A DNA stretch of 52,521 bases from an uncultured Chitinophagales bacterium (GTDB taxonomy: Bacteria; Bacteroidota; Bacteroidia; Chitinophagales; JAHDHT01): the NCBI GenBank assembly GCA_938023075.1, contig CALHDG010000102.1, positions 1 to 52,521 on the forward strand, read 5' to 3'. The position numbers and the translations under genes were made by a program. Position 1 is the stretch's first letter, and every line of letters starts with the position of its first letter. This document shows positions 8,596 through 17,975 of the stretch, in pieces. The notes beneath the pieces were generated by a model. The model worked only from the letters and a program-made list of their open reading frames with translations, had not been told where the DNA came from and ran no database searches.

Positions 8596-10476
8596 ATGAG
8601 TGAACAAATTAAGCATGAATGTGGTATTGCATTTATTCGTTTGTTAAAACCTTTTCAATTTTATATTGATAAATATGGCACACCATTGTATGGCTTAAAC
8701 AAGCTGCACATATTAATGGAAAAGCAAAAAAACCGTGGGCAAGATGGCGCAGGATTGGTTTCGCTAAAATTAGATATGCCTGCCGGACAAAAATATTTTA
8801 ACCGGATGCGCTCAAACAATCGAAATGCCATTAACAAGATTTTTAAAAATATTTATCAAAAATTTGGGAAGGTTAAAAAGAAGCATTTTACTGATGCCGA
8901 TTGGCTTAAACAACATATATCGTACACGGGCGAAGTTTTGTTGGGACATTTACGCTATGGCACACACGGTAAAAATGAGATAGAACAGTGCCATCCCTTT
9001 TTGCGCCAAAACAATTGGATAACACGCAATTTAATCATGGCGGGCAACTTTAATATGACCAATACCAATGAACTGTTTGATCAGTTGGTGGATATTGGAC
9101 AGCATCCAAAAGAAGAATCGGATACCGTAACTATTTTAGAAAAAGTTGGACACTTTTTAGATGAAGAAATTCAAGTATTGTTTAGAAAGTACAAAGATGA
9201 AGGTTGTGGCAGAAAAGACATTACCGACAATATTGTTAAACATTTAGAGCCTCAAAATTTTCTAATACGGGCAGCCCGCGATTTTGACGGAGGTTATGTA
9301 ATGGCAGGCATTATCGGGCATGGAGATTCTTTTATTTTACGTGACCCAAATGGTATTCGTCCGGCATATTTTTATAAAGATGATGAATTGGTAGTAGTGG
9401 CTTCTGAACGCCCTGCGATACAAACAGCAACTTTTGCCAGCATTGAAAAAATAACAGAATTAACTCCGGGATCAGCCTTAATTGTTAAAAAAAATGGTTT
9501 AGTTGAAGAACGTGAAATTTTACCGGCTGCTACAAGAAGAGCGTGTTCTTTTGAACGTATCTATTTTTCGCGAGGCAACGATGTTGATATTTATCAGGAG
9601 CGGAAAAAGTTAGGTTATTTAATGGCAGCTTCCGTTTTAAAAGCAATCAAATATCAGGTGGATGAGGCTGTTTTTTCATTTATACCCAACACGGCAGAAG
9701 TTGCTTTTTACGGTTTAGTAAAAGGTTTAGAAGAACATTTAAATGCAAGCAAAATTAAGGCTTTAAAAGAGGCTAAAGATGAAGCCAGCATACAAACCAT
9801 CTTAAATAATAAAATACGGATAGATAAAATTGCGATTAAAGATGCAAAATTACGAACCTTTATTACGCAAGATAAAGGCAGAAATGAGATGGTTTCTCAC
9901 GTATATGATGTGACTTATGGCGTTGTTAAGAAAGGAGCGGACACTTTAATTATTATTGATGATTCTATTGTTAGAGGAACAACCTTGCGTGAAAGTATTA
10001 TAGAAAATTTAGATCGACTTACTCCTAAAAAAATTATAGTGTTGTCTACAGCCCCGCAAATTCGTTACCCAGATTGTTATGGTATTGACATGTCGAAAAT
10101 GGGTGATTTTATTGTATTTAAAGCCGCATTACATGTTTTAAAAGAGCAACAACAAACTGCGTTGTTAAATGAAGTGTATCAACAATGCCTTGCCGAAAAT
10201 AAAAAAGAAATTCCAGCGAATAAAGTAAAGTTGTTGTATGATAGTTTATCAGAAGCAGCTATTTCAGAAGCCGTCGCAACTTTGGTTACCGCCCCGCATA
10301 TTCAAGCGGAGGTTCAGGTAATTTATCAAAGTATTGATAACTTGCACAATGCCTGTCCTAATCATTTAGGTGATTGGTATTTTACGGGTAATTATCCAAC
10401 CGTTGGAGGTAACCGGGTTGCCAACCAAGCCTTTATTAATTATATGGAAGGGCGGGGTGATGTTAGAGCTTATTAA
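8596..10476 (+). CDS. Long amidophosphoribosyltransferase (PurF-like) protein
   Basis: Residues 9-330 form a class II (Ntn) glutamine amidotransferase domain: HECGIAF (nucleophile C9), MEKQKNRGQDGAGLVS, GHLRYGTHG, AGNFNMTN and RDPNGIRPAYF. The C-terminal part is a type I phosphoribosyltransferase with the PRPP loop IIIDDSIVRGTT. At 626 aa it is about 120 residues longer than E. coli PurF, the extra length lying inside the glutaminase domain and at the C-terminus. PurF makes 5-phosphoribosylamine in purine synthesis. Long paralogues occur in Bacteroidota to my memory, so it may be the sole PurF or a second copy. No purine genes adjoin it. Confidence 0.85.
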   Translation: MSEQIKHECGIAFIRLLKPFQFYIDKYGTPLYGLNKLHILMEKQKNRGQDGAGLVSLKLDMPAGQKYFNRMRSNNRNAINKIFKNIYQKFGKVKKKHFTDADWLKQHISYTGEVLLGHLRYGTHGKNEIEQCHPFLRQNNWITRNLIMAGNFNMTNTNELFDQLVDIGQHPKEESDTVTILEKVGHFLDEEIQVLFRKYKDEGCGRKDITDNIVKHLEPQNFLIRAARDFDGGYVMAGIIGHGDSFILRDPNGIRPAYFYKDDELVVVASERPAIQTATFASIEKITELTPGSALIVKKNGLVEEREILPAATRRACSFERIYFSRGNDVDIYQERKKLGYLMAASVLKAIKYQVDEAVFSFIPNTAEVAFYGLVKGLEEHLNASKIKALKEAKDEASIQTILNNKIRIDKIAIKDAKLRTFITQDKGRNEMVSHVYDVTYGVVKKGADTLIIIDDSIVRGTTLRESIIENLDRLTPKKIIVLSTAPQIRYPDCYGIDMSKMGDFIVFKAALHVLKEQQQTALLNEVYQQCLAENKKEIPANKVKLLYDSLSEAAISEAVATLVTAPHIQAEVQVIYQSIDNLHNACPNHLGDWYFTGNYPTVGGNRVANQAFINYMEGRGDVRAY

Positions 10477-10483
10477 TGTATAA

Positions 10484-10530
10484 TATCAAATTGACCATAA
10501 AGTGACACAAAAATTTTGGAATTCATTTGG
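10484..10530. mobile_element. Truncated end of a family B element
   Basis: After TAA at 10481-10483 the sequence TATCAAATTGACCATAAA, then GTGACACAAAAATTTTGGAATT, matches the inverted right end of the complete family B copy at 43689-43850. Only about 47 bp remain. Confidence 0.7.
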
Positions 10531-10650
10531 TAATAAACTCTCCAATTGTTTTAGCAACTTGTCCGATTGCATTAAAAAAATCTGCATTATCACATACTTC
10601 CAAGAAGGTATGCAAATATTCAGTCTTCCGATTATGAGAAGATTTGCACC
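10526..10650 (-). pseudogene. Fragment of COG3636-type addiction-module antidote gene
   Basis: Reading the minus strand gives KTEYLHTFLEVCDNADFF followed by NAIGQVAKTIGEFITK and a stop supplied by the adjoining element end. This resembles the segment before the HTH in probable addiction-module antidote proteins (EYLxxxLEEGD...INAIGxIAKAIGM). The start and the DNA-binding half are missing. The 120-bp piece is sandwiched between a family B end and a family A copy, so insertion or recombination at both sides probably destroyed it. Assigned from memory of the family. Confidence 0.5.
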
Positions 10651-10655
10651 TCTAA

Positions 10656-10972
10656 GGTATAATTCAAAAATAACTGTCCATTTTTATCTTTGAGATTTTC
10701 CGATTTACTTCATTAAAAATACTCGTCTTAGCACCACTAAGGGATGGTGACAAAATAAATTACTCAAATTGGAGTAGATTATTTTTTTCCTGACGAGGCG
10801 AAAAACGCAGTCTTAGTAGCACTAAGACGAGGCTTTTCAACGAAGACAGGGAGAAAAAGAACTAATCTAAATGGGTAAGTTATTTATTCACAATCCCTAA
10901 GCCTGCGTTTTTTAACTTGTATATCAAAAAATCTCTTTGCTAAAATTTGAACATTTATTTTTTCATCATTCC
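10656..10972. mobile_element. Family A MITE, copy 2, interrupted by copy 3
   Basis: Starts GGTATAATTCAAAAATAAC and ends TTTTTTCATCATTCC, with TAA on both flanks (10653-10655, 10973-10975). It is split at its apex by another family A element. Removing that 157-bp insert and one 3-bp duplication leaves exactly 157 bp. Confidence 0.85.
10741..10897. mobile_element. Family A MITE, copy 3, nested inside copy 2 (157 bp)
   Basis: Starts GGGATGGTGACAAAATAAA and ends TTATTTATTCACAATCCC. TAA at 10738-10740 and 10898-10900 flanks it; both come from the CTAAG half of the host element's apex. Internal sequence carries the CTTAG-N5-CTAAG apex of its own. Confidence 0.88.
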
Positions 10973-11005
10973 TAATCAAAACAAGTTACTTTAAAAGCAA
11001 ATGCC

Positions 11006-13189
11006 CTACAGTTTCGTTCTACTACTTTGCAATGCCTCAACAAACGGCTGCTTATACAATCGCTGACCCGTCGCTTTATAAATAGCATTGGCAATAGCAC
11101 CGCCTGCAGGCGGAAGTGAGGGTTCGCCTAAACCAGTTGGGCTAGCATCGCTTTGTACAAAATGCACCTCAATTTCGGGGGCTTCCATATTTCTAATTAA
11201 ACGATATTGATGGAAATTGGCAGCAGAAGGTTTACCTTCATCAAAGCTAAAATTACCAAACATAGCGTGACCAATACCGTCAACTATGCCTCCTTCAACT
11301 TGATTTTTGGCTGCTAAAGGATTCACTACTATGCCACAATCTACCGCACAAATCACTTTCAATATCTGCGGCATATCATCCACCATTTGAAGGTGGGCAA
11401 TTTCTGCCACATGCGTATTATGAGAATAATAGGCACTAAAGCCTTGGTAAATTCCATCTGCCAAGTTTTGATTCCATTGTCCTTTTTCAGCAACTAAACG
11501 GATTACATTCTGCATCCGTTCTGGCGAATATTCAATCGCTTCATCTTTAGCTGCAACCGGTTTGGCTTGCTCTAACAAATCTAAGCGAAGTTGAACGGCA
11601 TCCACATTGAGTTTTTCGGCTAACTCATCAAAAAAGTGTTGCTCTGCAAATGCAAGAAAATTAGTGTACGGCGCACGCCAAGCTCCTGTGGTAATATTGC
11701 TTTCTAATAAATGTAAATCTACCTGATAATTGGGTATCGCTCCTGCAGGAAAGAAATGTGGTATCAATCCAAACATATTTCTATTAACAGCAACTTCTTT
11801 TAAGTGATATCCTGTAATCGCTCCGTTTTTAAGAGAAGCTTTTATTCTATATTTTGAAGCAGGTCTATAAGTGCCTGCGGTCATATCATCTTCGCGGGTA
11901 AATTGCAGTTGAATGGGCGCATTGACCAATTGAGATATTTGAGCAGCTTCGGTAGCGAAGTCACCATATAAACGTCTGCCAAATCCACCACCCATTCGAG
12001 ACATACCGACACTTACATTTTCGGGTTTTAAGCCCAATTGTTCAGCTACGGTATCTTGTGTCCATTTTGGGGTTTGAATGGGTCCGTATAAGTCGGCTTT
12101 ATCGTTTTGTACGTGGGCGAAAAAGTTCATGGGTTCTAAACAGTTGTGCGGTAGAAAAGGGGCTTCATATAAACGCTCAATCACTTCATCGGCTTCCGCA
12201 AAGGCTTGTTCAATATTGCCATCTTTTCTTGGCGACTCTTTTGGTTCGGTATCCAACAAGGCTTTCATAGCCTCATCATGTTTTGGAGTACTTTCTGCAT
12301 TTTCAGCAACACTCCATTTGGCTTTTAGAACTCGTTTACCTTTTATAGCCGCCCAAGTAGACGTGGCGACTATCGCTATTTTATTATTTAGTATATTTTC
12401 TTTTTCATCACCACCAAAGGCAATCACTTCTTTTACGCCATTTATTGCTTTGGCTTCAGTATCATCAAAAGATGCCAAGGTTTGCCCAAATGCAGGCGGA
12501 CGCAAAGCTGTTGCATACAACATCCCTTCTCTTTTTGTATCAATACCAAACAAGGGTTTTCCCGTAATGATTGCTTTTATATCAATATTACCTCTTTCCG
12601 TTCCAATAATAGTAAACTCAGCAGGGTCTTTTAGCTTTACGTTTTCTGGCACTTCAAGGCTAGCCGCAATAGAAGCCAACTCACCATAAGTTAAGCTATT
12701 GCCATTGGCATCTTTTACCAACCCTTTTAAGGCGGTACAATTTGCCGGATCAATTTTCCATTGTTGAGCGGCTGCATTAATTAGCATTTGTTTTGCCGTT
12801 GCTCCTGCCTTGCGCAAACTGTCCCAACCTTTTCTAATGGATTGACTGCCACCTGCTACCTGCCTGTCAAAGTCGTTTGATAAAGGCGATTGTTCAACTG
12901 TTACCCTATTCCAATCCACGTCTAATTCCTCAGCAACAATCATCGGCATACTGGTTTTTACATTCTGCCCAATTTCTGGATTGGGTGACATAATAGTGAC
13001 CATACCATTCTCCGCAATTTTTAAAAAGGCGTTAATAGTATGCCATTCCTTTGGTAATTGATTCAGCGTTTCAATTTTAGTTAAGCTGCCATAGCTCATC
13101 CAATTAAAACCCAATATCAAACCAGAACCGGTTAAAGCGGTTTTCTTAAAAAAAGATCGTCTATTTATATTGTTATCTACTAATTTCAT
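11006..13189 (-). CDS. Molybdenum-cofactor oxidoreductase large subunit (IorB/xanthine dehydrogenase family)
   Basis: Large molybdopterin-binding subunit of an aldehyde oxidase/isoquinoline 1-oxidoreductase-type enzyme, 728 aa. The start at 13189 exposes a Tat signal, NNINRRSFFKKTALTGSG. Later motifs include VAEELDVDWNRVTVEQSP, the Mo-binding MGGGFGRRLYGDF, GAWRAPYTNF and the C-terminal GLGEPSLPPAGGAIANAI, where the Glu is the expected catalytic base. It follows the 2Fe-2S subunit by 25 bp. Substrate (aldehyde, N-heterocycle) cannot be read from sequence. The Tat signal suggests a periplasmic enzyme receiving electrons into a cytochrome. Confidence 0.88.
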   Translation of the reverse strand: MKLVDNNINRRSFFKKTALTGSGLILGFNWMSYGSLTKIETLNQLPKEWHTINAFLKIAENGMVTIMSPNPEIGQNVKTSMPMIVAEELDVDWNRVTVEQSPLSNDFDRQVAGGSQSIRKGWDSLRKAGATAKQMLINAAAQQWKIDPANCTALKGLVKDANGNSLTYGELASIAASLEVPENVKLKDPAEFTIIGTERGNIDIKAIITGKPLFGIDTKREGMLYATALRPPAFGQTLASFDDTEAKAINGVKEVIAFGGDEKENILNNKIAIVATSTWAAIKGKRVLKAKWSVAENAESTPKHDEAMKALLDTEPKESPRKDGNIEQAFAEADEVIERLYEAPFLPHNCLEPMNFFAHVQNDKADLYGPIQTPKWTQDTVAEQLGLKPENVSVGMSRMGGGFGRRLYGDFATEAAQISQLVNAPIQLQFTREDDMTAGTYRPASKYRIKASLKNGAITGYHLKEVAVNRNMFGLIPHFFPAGAIPNYQVDLHLLESNITTGAWRAPYTNFLAFAEQHFFDELAEKLNVDAVQLRLDLLEQAKPVAAKDEAIEYSPERMQNVIRLVAEKGQWNQNLADGIYQGFSAYYSHNTHVAEIAHLQMVDDMPQILKVICAVDCGIVVNPLAAKNQVEGGIVDGIGHAMFGNFSFDEGKPSAANFHQYRLIRNMEAPEIEVHFVQSDASPTGLGEPSLPPAGGAIANAIYKATGQRLYKQPFVEALQSSRTKL

Positions 13190-13214
13190 TACTGCATATT
13201 TAAGTGGATAGAAC

Positions 13215-13670
13215 TTATTTTTCGGATGCTGTTTTAACGGCTGCGTTAATGCGGTTGTAAGTACCGCAGCGGCAAATGTTCCCATGCATCGCGCCTTTTA
13301 TTTCTTCTTCGCTGGGTTGTGGATTTTTTTTAAGAAAAGCAGCGGCTGTCATTATTTGCCCACTTTGGCAATAGCCACATTGCGGTACATCGTGCTTTAC
13401 CCAAGCTTGCTGCACCGGGTGGCTACCATCTTCCGAAAGTCCTTCAATAGTAGTAATCGCTTTATCACCAATTGCAGAAACCGGCATAATACAAGCTCGT
13501 AAAGCATTACCATCTACGTGAATAGTGCAGGCTCCACATTGCGCTATCCCACAACCGTATTTGGTGCCGGTTAAATTTAGTTCATCTCTTAATACCCATA
13601 AAATGGGCGTATCTTCATCTGCCGTTACTTGGTAGGGTTTACCATTTACATTGAGAGTATATTGTTGCAT
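13215..13670 (-). CDS. 2Fe-2S small subunit (IorA type)
   Basis: A 151-residue ferredoxin-like subunit. The N-terminal plant-type cluster ligands are C40, C45, C48 and C60 ([13 protein letters not shown]...RAC); the C-terminal helical domain holds C98, C101, C133 and C135 (QCGYCQSG and ICRCGTY). It passes electrons from the molybdenum centre of the next gene's product. It lacks its own signal peptide, consistent with export by hitchhiking on the Tat signal of the large subunit. A separate FAD subunit gene is absent, as is usual for the IorAB type. Confidence 0.9.
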   Translation of the reverse strand: MQQYTLNVNGKPYQVTADEDTPILWVLRDELNLTGTKYGCGIAQCGACTIHVDGNALRACIMPVSAIGDKAITTIEGLSEDGSHPVQQAWVKHDVPQCGYCQSGQIMTAAAFLKKNPQPSEEEIKGAMHGNICRCGTYNRINAAVKTASEK

Positions 13671-13771
13671 ATGCCTTAAATTATCTAATATAAAGGTAGT
13701 AATTACAATAAGAAAATTAGTAAAAACATTGTTTTAATTTTAAATAAATCTGTATTTAAACACAAGAAAGT

Positions 13772-14671
13772 TCAAGGTATAATTGCTGTTTGTAGCTTAA
13801 TTAGGTTACGAGTTGTTAACATCGCACCTTTTTTGGTAAGGTGATCGCCATCGGGTGTAAAACAATCATCAGTTAATGCAAAGGAGTTCAAATCTATTTG
13901 TGTGAGTTTGTTTTCGTATAAAATTTTTTTGTACTTATTTAAATAACTAATTGGAATTTGCACATTGTAAAGATCATTCGAAGGAGTTTTTATTACAGTT
14001 AGCTCAACGTTTTTTGCCTCACATAAGCTGATGATTTTTTTTAGATATTGAATATTGAACATAGAAAATTCCCGTGGTTTCTGTTCATTAAAATATTGAT
14101 GTTGTATTCGTTTGTTTATAGAAAGTGTATCTGCTTTTAAATAGACAAAAGTATTATCGTAGCCACCAAGAAACTCAAAATCAGGTTGGTATTTAACTGA
14201 ATGCATACCCGCCTTTACTATACTTTTAAAAAATGTGCGTGGGTGAGCTAAGTTCCAACGCAACAATTGTAGTTTTTGGTTAAGCGGTAACATATAAAAA
14301 TATTTGGAAGTCAATGCATGCGCTCCCTTTCCGTATATAAAATTATTAAAGTAAGATGAGAGGTTGTGATAGCTAAATCCTAAATAAATTTTTTCAATAT
14401 GATCGTTAGCCGCTAATATTCTTTTTATTTTATGGTAAGAAAAGTAATAGGTTTCGGCACTACAGCCCAAATTTTTACCATTGGTTAACAAAGAATCGTT
14501 TATAGCCTTTTTTATATGCGAATCTCCTACATAAATTTCTGTAATATGAATTGGAAGTGAACAATTAACCGACAACAAACTGATATAATAAATGAAGATG
14601 GCTGCTAACAAACTGATCAGCAATATGGGTATGGCAAAAAAAATGAATAGTTGATTGATAAATTTTTTCAC
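13772..14671 (-). CDS. Membrane-anchored SGNH-like protein, partner of MBOAT
   Basis: A 299-residue protein with one N-terminal transmembrane segment (about residues 8-34) and an extracytoplasmic domain. EIYVGDSHIKKAI places a GDS-type Ser at residue 51, and FTPDGDHLTKKGA near the C-terminus supplies the Asp and His of an SGNH triad, as in AlgJ/AlgX/DltD-like proteins. It starts with GTG 17 bp after the MBOAT stop. By analogy it may take or hand over an acyl group on a surface glycan. The acceptor is unknown. Confidence 0.7.
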   Translation of the reverse strand: MKKFINQLFIFFAIPILLISLLAAIFIYYISLLSVNCSLPIHITEIYVGDSHIKKAINDSLLTNGKNLGCSAETYYFSYHKIKRILAANDHIEKIYLGFSYHNLSSYFNNFIYGKGAHALTSKYFYMLPLNQKLQLLRWNLAHPRTFFKSIVKAGMHSVKYQPDFEFLGGYDNTFVYLKADTLSINKRIQHQYFNEQKPREFSMFNIQYLKKIISLCEAKNVELTVIKTPSNDLYNVQIPISYLNKYKKILYENKLTQIDLNSFALTDDCFTPDGDHLTKKGAMLTTRNLIKLQTAIIP

Positions 14672-14688
14672 TTAACGAAGTAACGTAT

Positions 14689-16137
14689 TTAAAACTGAAA
14701 ATAAATAAATGCTTCCTCCTTTTTACCAAACAACAGCACAATGGCAATAATCAAATAATAAACACAATACCGAATTGGTTGATTACCTACCTTTCCTAAT
14801 CCATCTAAGGCGTGTTGTCCTTCTCTACCCAACCATTCTGCTATTATAAAAACCACTATTAATACAGCAGTAATTTTAAAATGAACAACATCGTTAAATT
14901 GTGCTAAGCCTAAAAATGGCTTAGTAAAAATATTACATATGTATTGTGAAGCATGCGTTAAATTTTCTGCTCTAAAAAAAATGAAAGCCAACACCGTTAA
15001 AGCAAAAGTGCTTAGTATTTGAACACCTTCTTTAATTGATGGTAAATATCTTCCATAGGCAACAACGTGCGGTTGCTTAAGGTGTTTTTTATACATCAAT
15101 AAGGGTACATAATAAAGGGCATGTAAGCCTCCCCAGATGATAAAAGTCCAGTTTGCGCCATGCCAAAAACCACTCACTATAAAAACGATAAAAATATTTC
15201 GAATGGTATTCGCTTTGCTTTGCTTACTTCCACCAAGCGGTATAAATACATAATCTCTAAACCAGGTAGATAATGAAATATGCCACCGCCGCCAAAATTC
15301 AGCCATGTTTCTTGAAAAGAACGGGAAATTAAAGTTTTGCTTAAGATTAAAGCCAAACAATTTTGCCGTTCCAATAGCCATATCAGAATAACCTGAAAAA
15401 TCACCATAAATTTGAAGGGTAAAAAACAAAGCTCCGACTAATAAAGTACCTCCAGAGTAATCAGCTGTGTTTTCAAAAATTTGATTCACATAAATGGCGC
15501 AATTATCTGCAATAACTACTTTTTTAAATAATCCCCAAAGCATTTGGCGTAAGCCGTCTACCGCCAAAGCATAATTAAAAGATCGCTTAGCCAAAAATTG
15601 TGGCAATAAATGGGTGGCTCTTTCAATTGGTCCGGCAACCAACTGTGGAAAAAAACTTACAAATGCCGCAAAGGCAATAAAATTTTGAGTGGGTTGTAAT
15701 TTTCTGTTGTATACATCAATGGTGTAGCTTAGTGTTTGAAAAGTATAAAAACTAATGCCAACAGGTAGTATAATGTTTAAAGTATTGGGCTGCATGCTTG
15801 TTCCGAAAATTGAAAAGGCTGCGGTAAAATTCTCTACAAAAAAATTGTAATACTTAAAAACGGCTAAAATTCCAATATTGACCAATATGCTACACCACAA
15901 TAATGCCTTTCTTTTAGTATGATTATTTTCGTTGTATAATGTTCGACCAACTGCATAATCAACCATCGTACTAGTTAATATAAGGGCAAGAAATCGCCAA
16001 TCCCACCAACTGTAAAATACATAGCTGGCAATTACAATAAAAGCGTTTTGTATTTGAAGGTTTTTACTATTGATGAGCCAATAAAATGTAAAAACAATGG
16101 GTAAGAAAACAGCAAAATCAAGTGAATTGAAAAACAT
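14689..16137 (-). CDS. MBOAT family O-acyltransferase (AlgI/DltB-like)
   Basis: A 482-residue polytopic membrane protein with about ten hydrophobic segments. Family marks are RRWHISLSTWFRDYVFIPLG and, later, VSGFWHGANWTFIIWGGLHA, whose His in the WHG segment is the expected catalytic residue. MBOAT proteins move acyl groups across the membrane to acceptors such as alginate, teichoic acid or peptidoglycan. The following gene encodes a GDSH/DxxH protein, the usual partner type. No polysaccharide cluster adjoins, so the two genes may act on a polymer made elsewhere. Confidence 0.9.
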   Translation of the reverse strand: MFFNSLDFAVFLPIVFTFYWLINSKNLQIQNAFIVIASYVFYSWWDWRFLALILTSTMVDYAVGRTLYNENNHTKRKALLWCSILVNIGILAVFKYYNFFVENFTAAFSIFGTSMQPNTLNIILPVGISFYTFQTLSYTIDVYNRKLQPTQNFIAFAAFVSFFPQLVAGPIERATHLLPQFLAKRSFNYALAVDGLRQMLWGLFKKVVIADNCAIYVNQIFENTADYSGGTLLVGALFFTLQIYGDFSGYSDMAIGTAKLFGFNLKQNFNFPFFSRNMAEFWRRWHISLSTWFRDYVFIPLGGSKQSKANTIRNIFIVFIVSGFWHGANWTFIIWGGLHALYYVPLLMYKKHLKQPHVVAYGRYLPSIKEGVQILSTFALTVLAFIFFRAENLTHASQYICNIFTKPFLGLAQFNDVVHFKITAVLIVVFIIAEWLGREGQHALDGLGKVGNQPIRYCVYYLIIAIVLLFGKKEEAFIYFQF

Positions 16138-16237
16138 ATATCAATTCTTGTTGCTTATGAATGTTCTTATAAAAAATTTACTATTCAATTTTGCTTGTAT
16201 TCTTAACCTAATCGCCTGTTTGGTATTACAGACACCT

Positions 16238-16801
16238 TTAGATGGTCATAATCTCTTCTTCCTTCGCTTTAATCAGTTTATCTATTTTGGTGCCATAATC
16301 TTTGGTCAAATCGTCAATTTTGGCGTTCACTTGTTTCGAGAGGTCTTCTGTAATTACATCCTTTTCTAATTTTTTAATCTCATCGTGTGCTTCCCGCCGG
16401 GCATTCCGTAAAGATACTTTAGTGTCTTCACCTTCTGCTTTGGCTTTTTTTACGTATTCTTTTCTACGTTCTTCGGTTAGCGGTGGCAACGAAATTAAAA
16501 TAGTTTCTCCATCGTTTTGTGGGGTTACTCCAAGGTTCGCTGCAAAAATGCCTTTTTCAATTTCTACTAAAGCACCCTTGTCGAAAGGCTTAATTACAAT
16601 AGTTTTGGCATCCATACTGCTAATACTTGCCAATTGATTTAAGGGCGAACGTGCCCCATAATATTCTGCATATACATTGTTAAACATGGCGGGTGTTGCT
16701 TTACCCGTTCTAATTTTTGAAAGGGAATCTACCAAATGCTCCATAGATTTATCAAAGGAATCTTTAAGCATATCTATTACTAATTGTACTTCTTCTGTCA
16801 T
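16238..16801 (-). CDS. frr: Ribosome recycling factor
   Basis: 187 residues, the usual length. The protein splits post-termination ribosomes with EF-G. Typical blocks include LSKIRTGKATPAMF, the central LISLPPLTEERRKEYVKKAK and RNARREAHDEIKKLEKD. It follows pyrH by 26 bp, a widespread order in bacteria, and the two are probably co-transcribed. Confidence 0.97.
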   Translation of the reverse strand: MTEEVQLVIDMLKDSFDKSMEHLVDSLSKIRTGKATPAMFNNVYAEYYGARSPLNQLASISSMDAKTIVIKPFDKGALVEIEKGIFAANLGVTPQNDGETILISLPPLTEERRKEYVKKAKAEGEDTKVSLRNARREAHDEIKKLEKDVITEDLSKQVNAKIDDLTKDYGTKIDKLIKAKEEEIMTI

Positions 16802-16827
16802 GGTTTTTATTGAATATGGTTTAACAA

Positions 16828-17526
16828 TTACTGCACTAATGTACCAATTTTTTCTCCTTTTACTACTTTTAATAAGTTGCCAGGTTTATTTATATCAAAA
16901 ACAATAATGGGTAACTTGTTTTCTTTACACATCGTAAAGGCAGTTAAGTCCATTACTTTTAATGAATTTTCTAAAATGGTTTCAAAATTAATGGTTTCAT
17001 ACCGCTCTGCGTTTTTGTCTTTTTCCGGATCGGCAGAATACACGCCATCAACCCGTGTACCTTTTAATAAAACATCAGCACCAATTTCAGTTGCACGCAA
17101 TGCAGCAGCAGTATCTGTAGTAAAATAAGGATTACCAGTACCCGCTCCAAAAATAACAACCCTCCCTTTTTCTAAATGACGAATCGCTTTTCTTCTAATA
17201 TACGGTTCCGAAATTTTATTCATCTCAATAGCACTCATTAAGCGGGTAGGAATGTTTAACTGTTCAATTGCGTTTTGCAAAGCCATGCCGTTAATCAACG
17301 TAGCTAACATACCCATATAATCTCCCTGAACTCTGTCAATCCCACTTTTTTCGGCATTTAAGCCTCTAAAAATATTACCTCCCCCAATTACAATGGCAAT
17401 TTCTAACCCTTCATCAGCAATTGATTTTACCTCGTTTGCGTATAGTTTGGCAGCCTCGGGGTCAATACCATATTGCTGATCGCCCATTAACGATTCTCCA
17501 CTTAGTTTTAATAATACTCTTTTCAT
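16828..17526 (-). CDS. pyrH: UMP kinase
   Basis: Amino-acid-kinase-fold enzyme that phosphorylates UMP to UDP. Recognised by [12 protein letters not shown] at the start, [11 protein letters not shown], and [21 protein letters not shown]. The start at 17526 ([10 protein letters not shown]) is chosen over a codon 12 nt upstream because it matches the family N-terminus; the product is 232 aa. First gene of the pyrH-frr pair. Confidence 0.96.
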   Translation of the reverse strand: MKRVLLKLSGESLMGDQQYGIDPEAAKLYANEVKSIADEGLEIAIVIGGGNIFRGLNAEKSGIDRVQGDYMGMLATLINGMALQNAIEQLNIPTRLMSAIEMNKISEPYIRRKAIRHLEKGRVVIFGAGTGNPYFTTDTAAALRATEIGADVLLKGTRVDGVYSADPEKDKNAERYETINFETILENSLKVMDLTAFTMCKENKLPIIVFDINKPGNLLKVVKGEKIGTLVQ

Positions 17527-17677
17527 AGCGATATCCATGCCAGCAAAATTAGCTTGCGGTTTTCATATTTCAAAATAGGCTGAACGATTTAATTTATAAT
17601 TGATGGATGCTTAATTTTTTTTGGTTCTACTACAAATCTAATGAGACGTATTGAAAAGTACTTTATAAATTTTTTAA

Positions 17678-17760
17678 ACTACCCCGACCTTTTTCTTTGA
17701 TAAAGCCCACCTACCGATGTGTCGGTACAGGCTCTTCAACACTTTAAGGCGAATTAGTCC
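17678..17760 (-). repeat. Family C interspersed repeat, copy 1
   Basis: Read on the minus strand: GGACTAATTC...GGTGGGCTTT...AAGAAAAAGGTCGGGGTAGT. The middle holds a small hairpin ACCGA/TCGGT. A second copy with a different central hairpin lies at 32950-33013 on the plus strand. Confidence 0.7.
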
Positions 17761-17818
17761 GGCTAACTTTGCATATTTTAATATCTAATGTTTCTATTAA
17801 AATGCACATAGTACTTTT

Positions 17819-17975
17819 TTTTAGAAGCGAAACCAGCAAACAATTTAGAAAGGCGCAGCCCGCTATCCACTCAAATGCCATTTTGCAAACGCTGCAAATC
17901 CATCCTGCAAATGGCATAACCGCTCCTATCGGGGCTAAAAATCCAACTTCACCCGGCTTCAATAACCTTACCAAT
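17819..17975 (+). repeat. Family H palindromic element, copy 2
   Basis: TAGAAGCGAAACC start, then CCCGCTATCCACTC, arm AAATGCCATTTTGCA, loop, partner TGCAAATGGCATAACC, then GCTCCTATCGGGGCTA. The arm has changed relative to copy 1 (GCC against GCT) and its partner has changed to match (GGC against AGC). Confidence 0.88.

Noticed and set aside
12078-12689. 203-codon plus-strand frame inside the molybdenum oxidoreductase gene
   Set aside because: It lies antisense to a well-supported gene and has no recognisable protein features.
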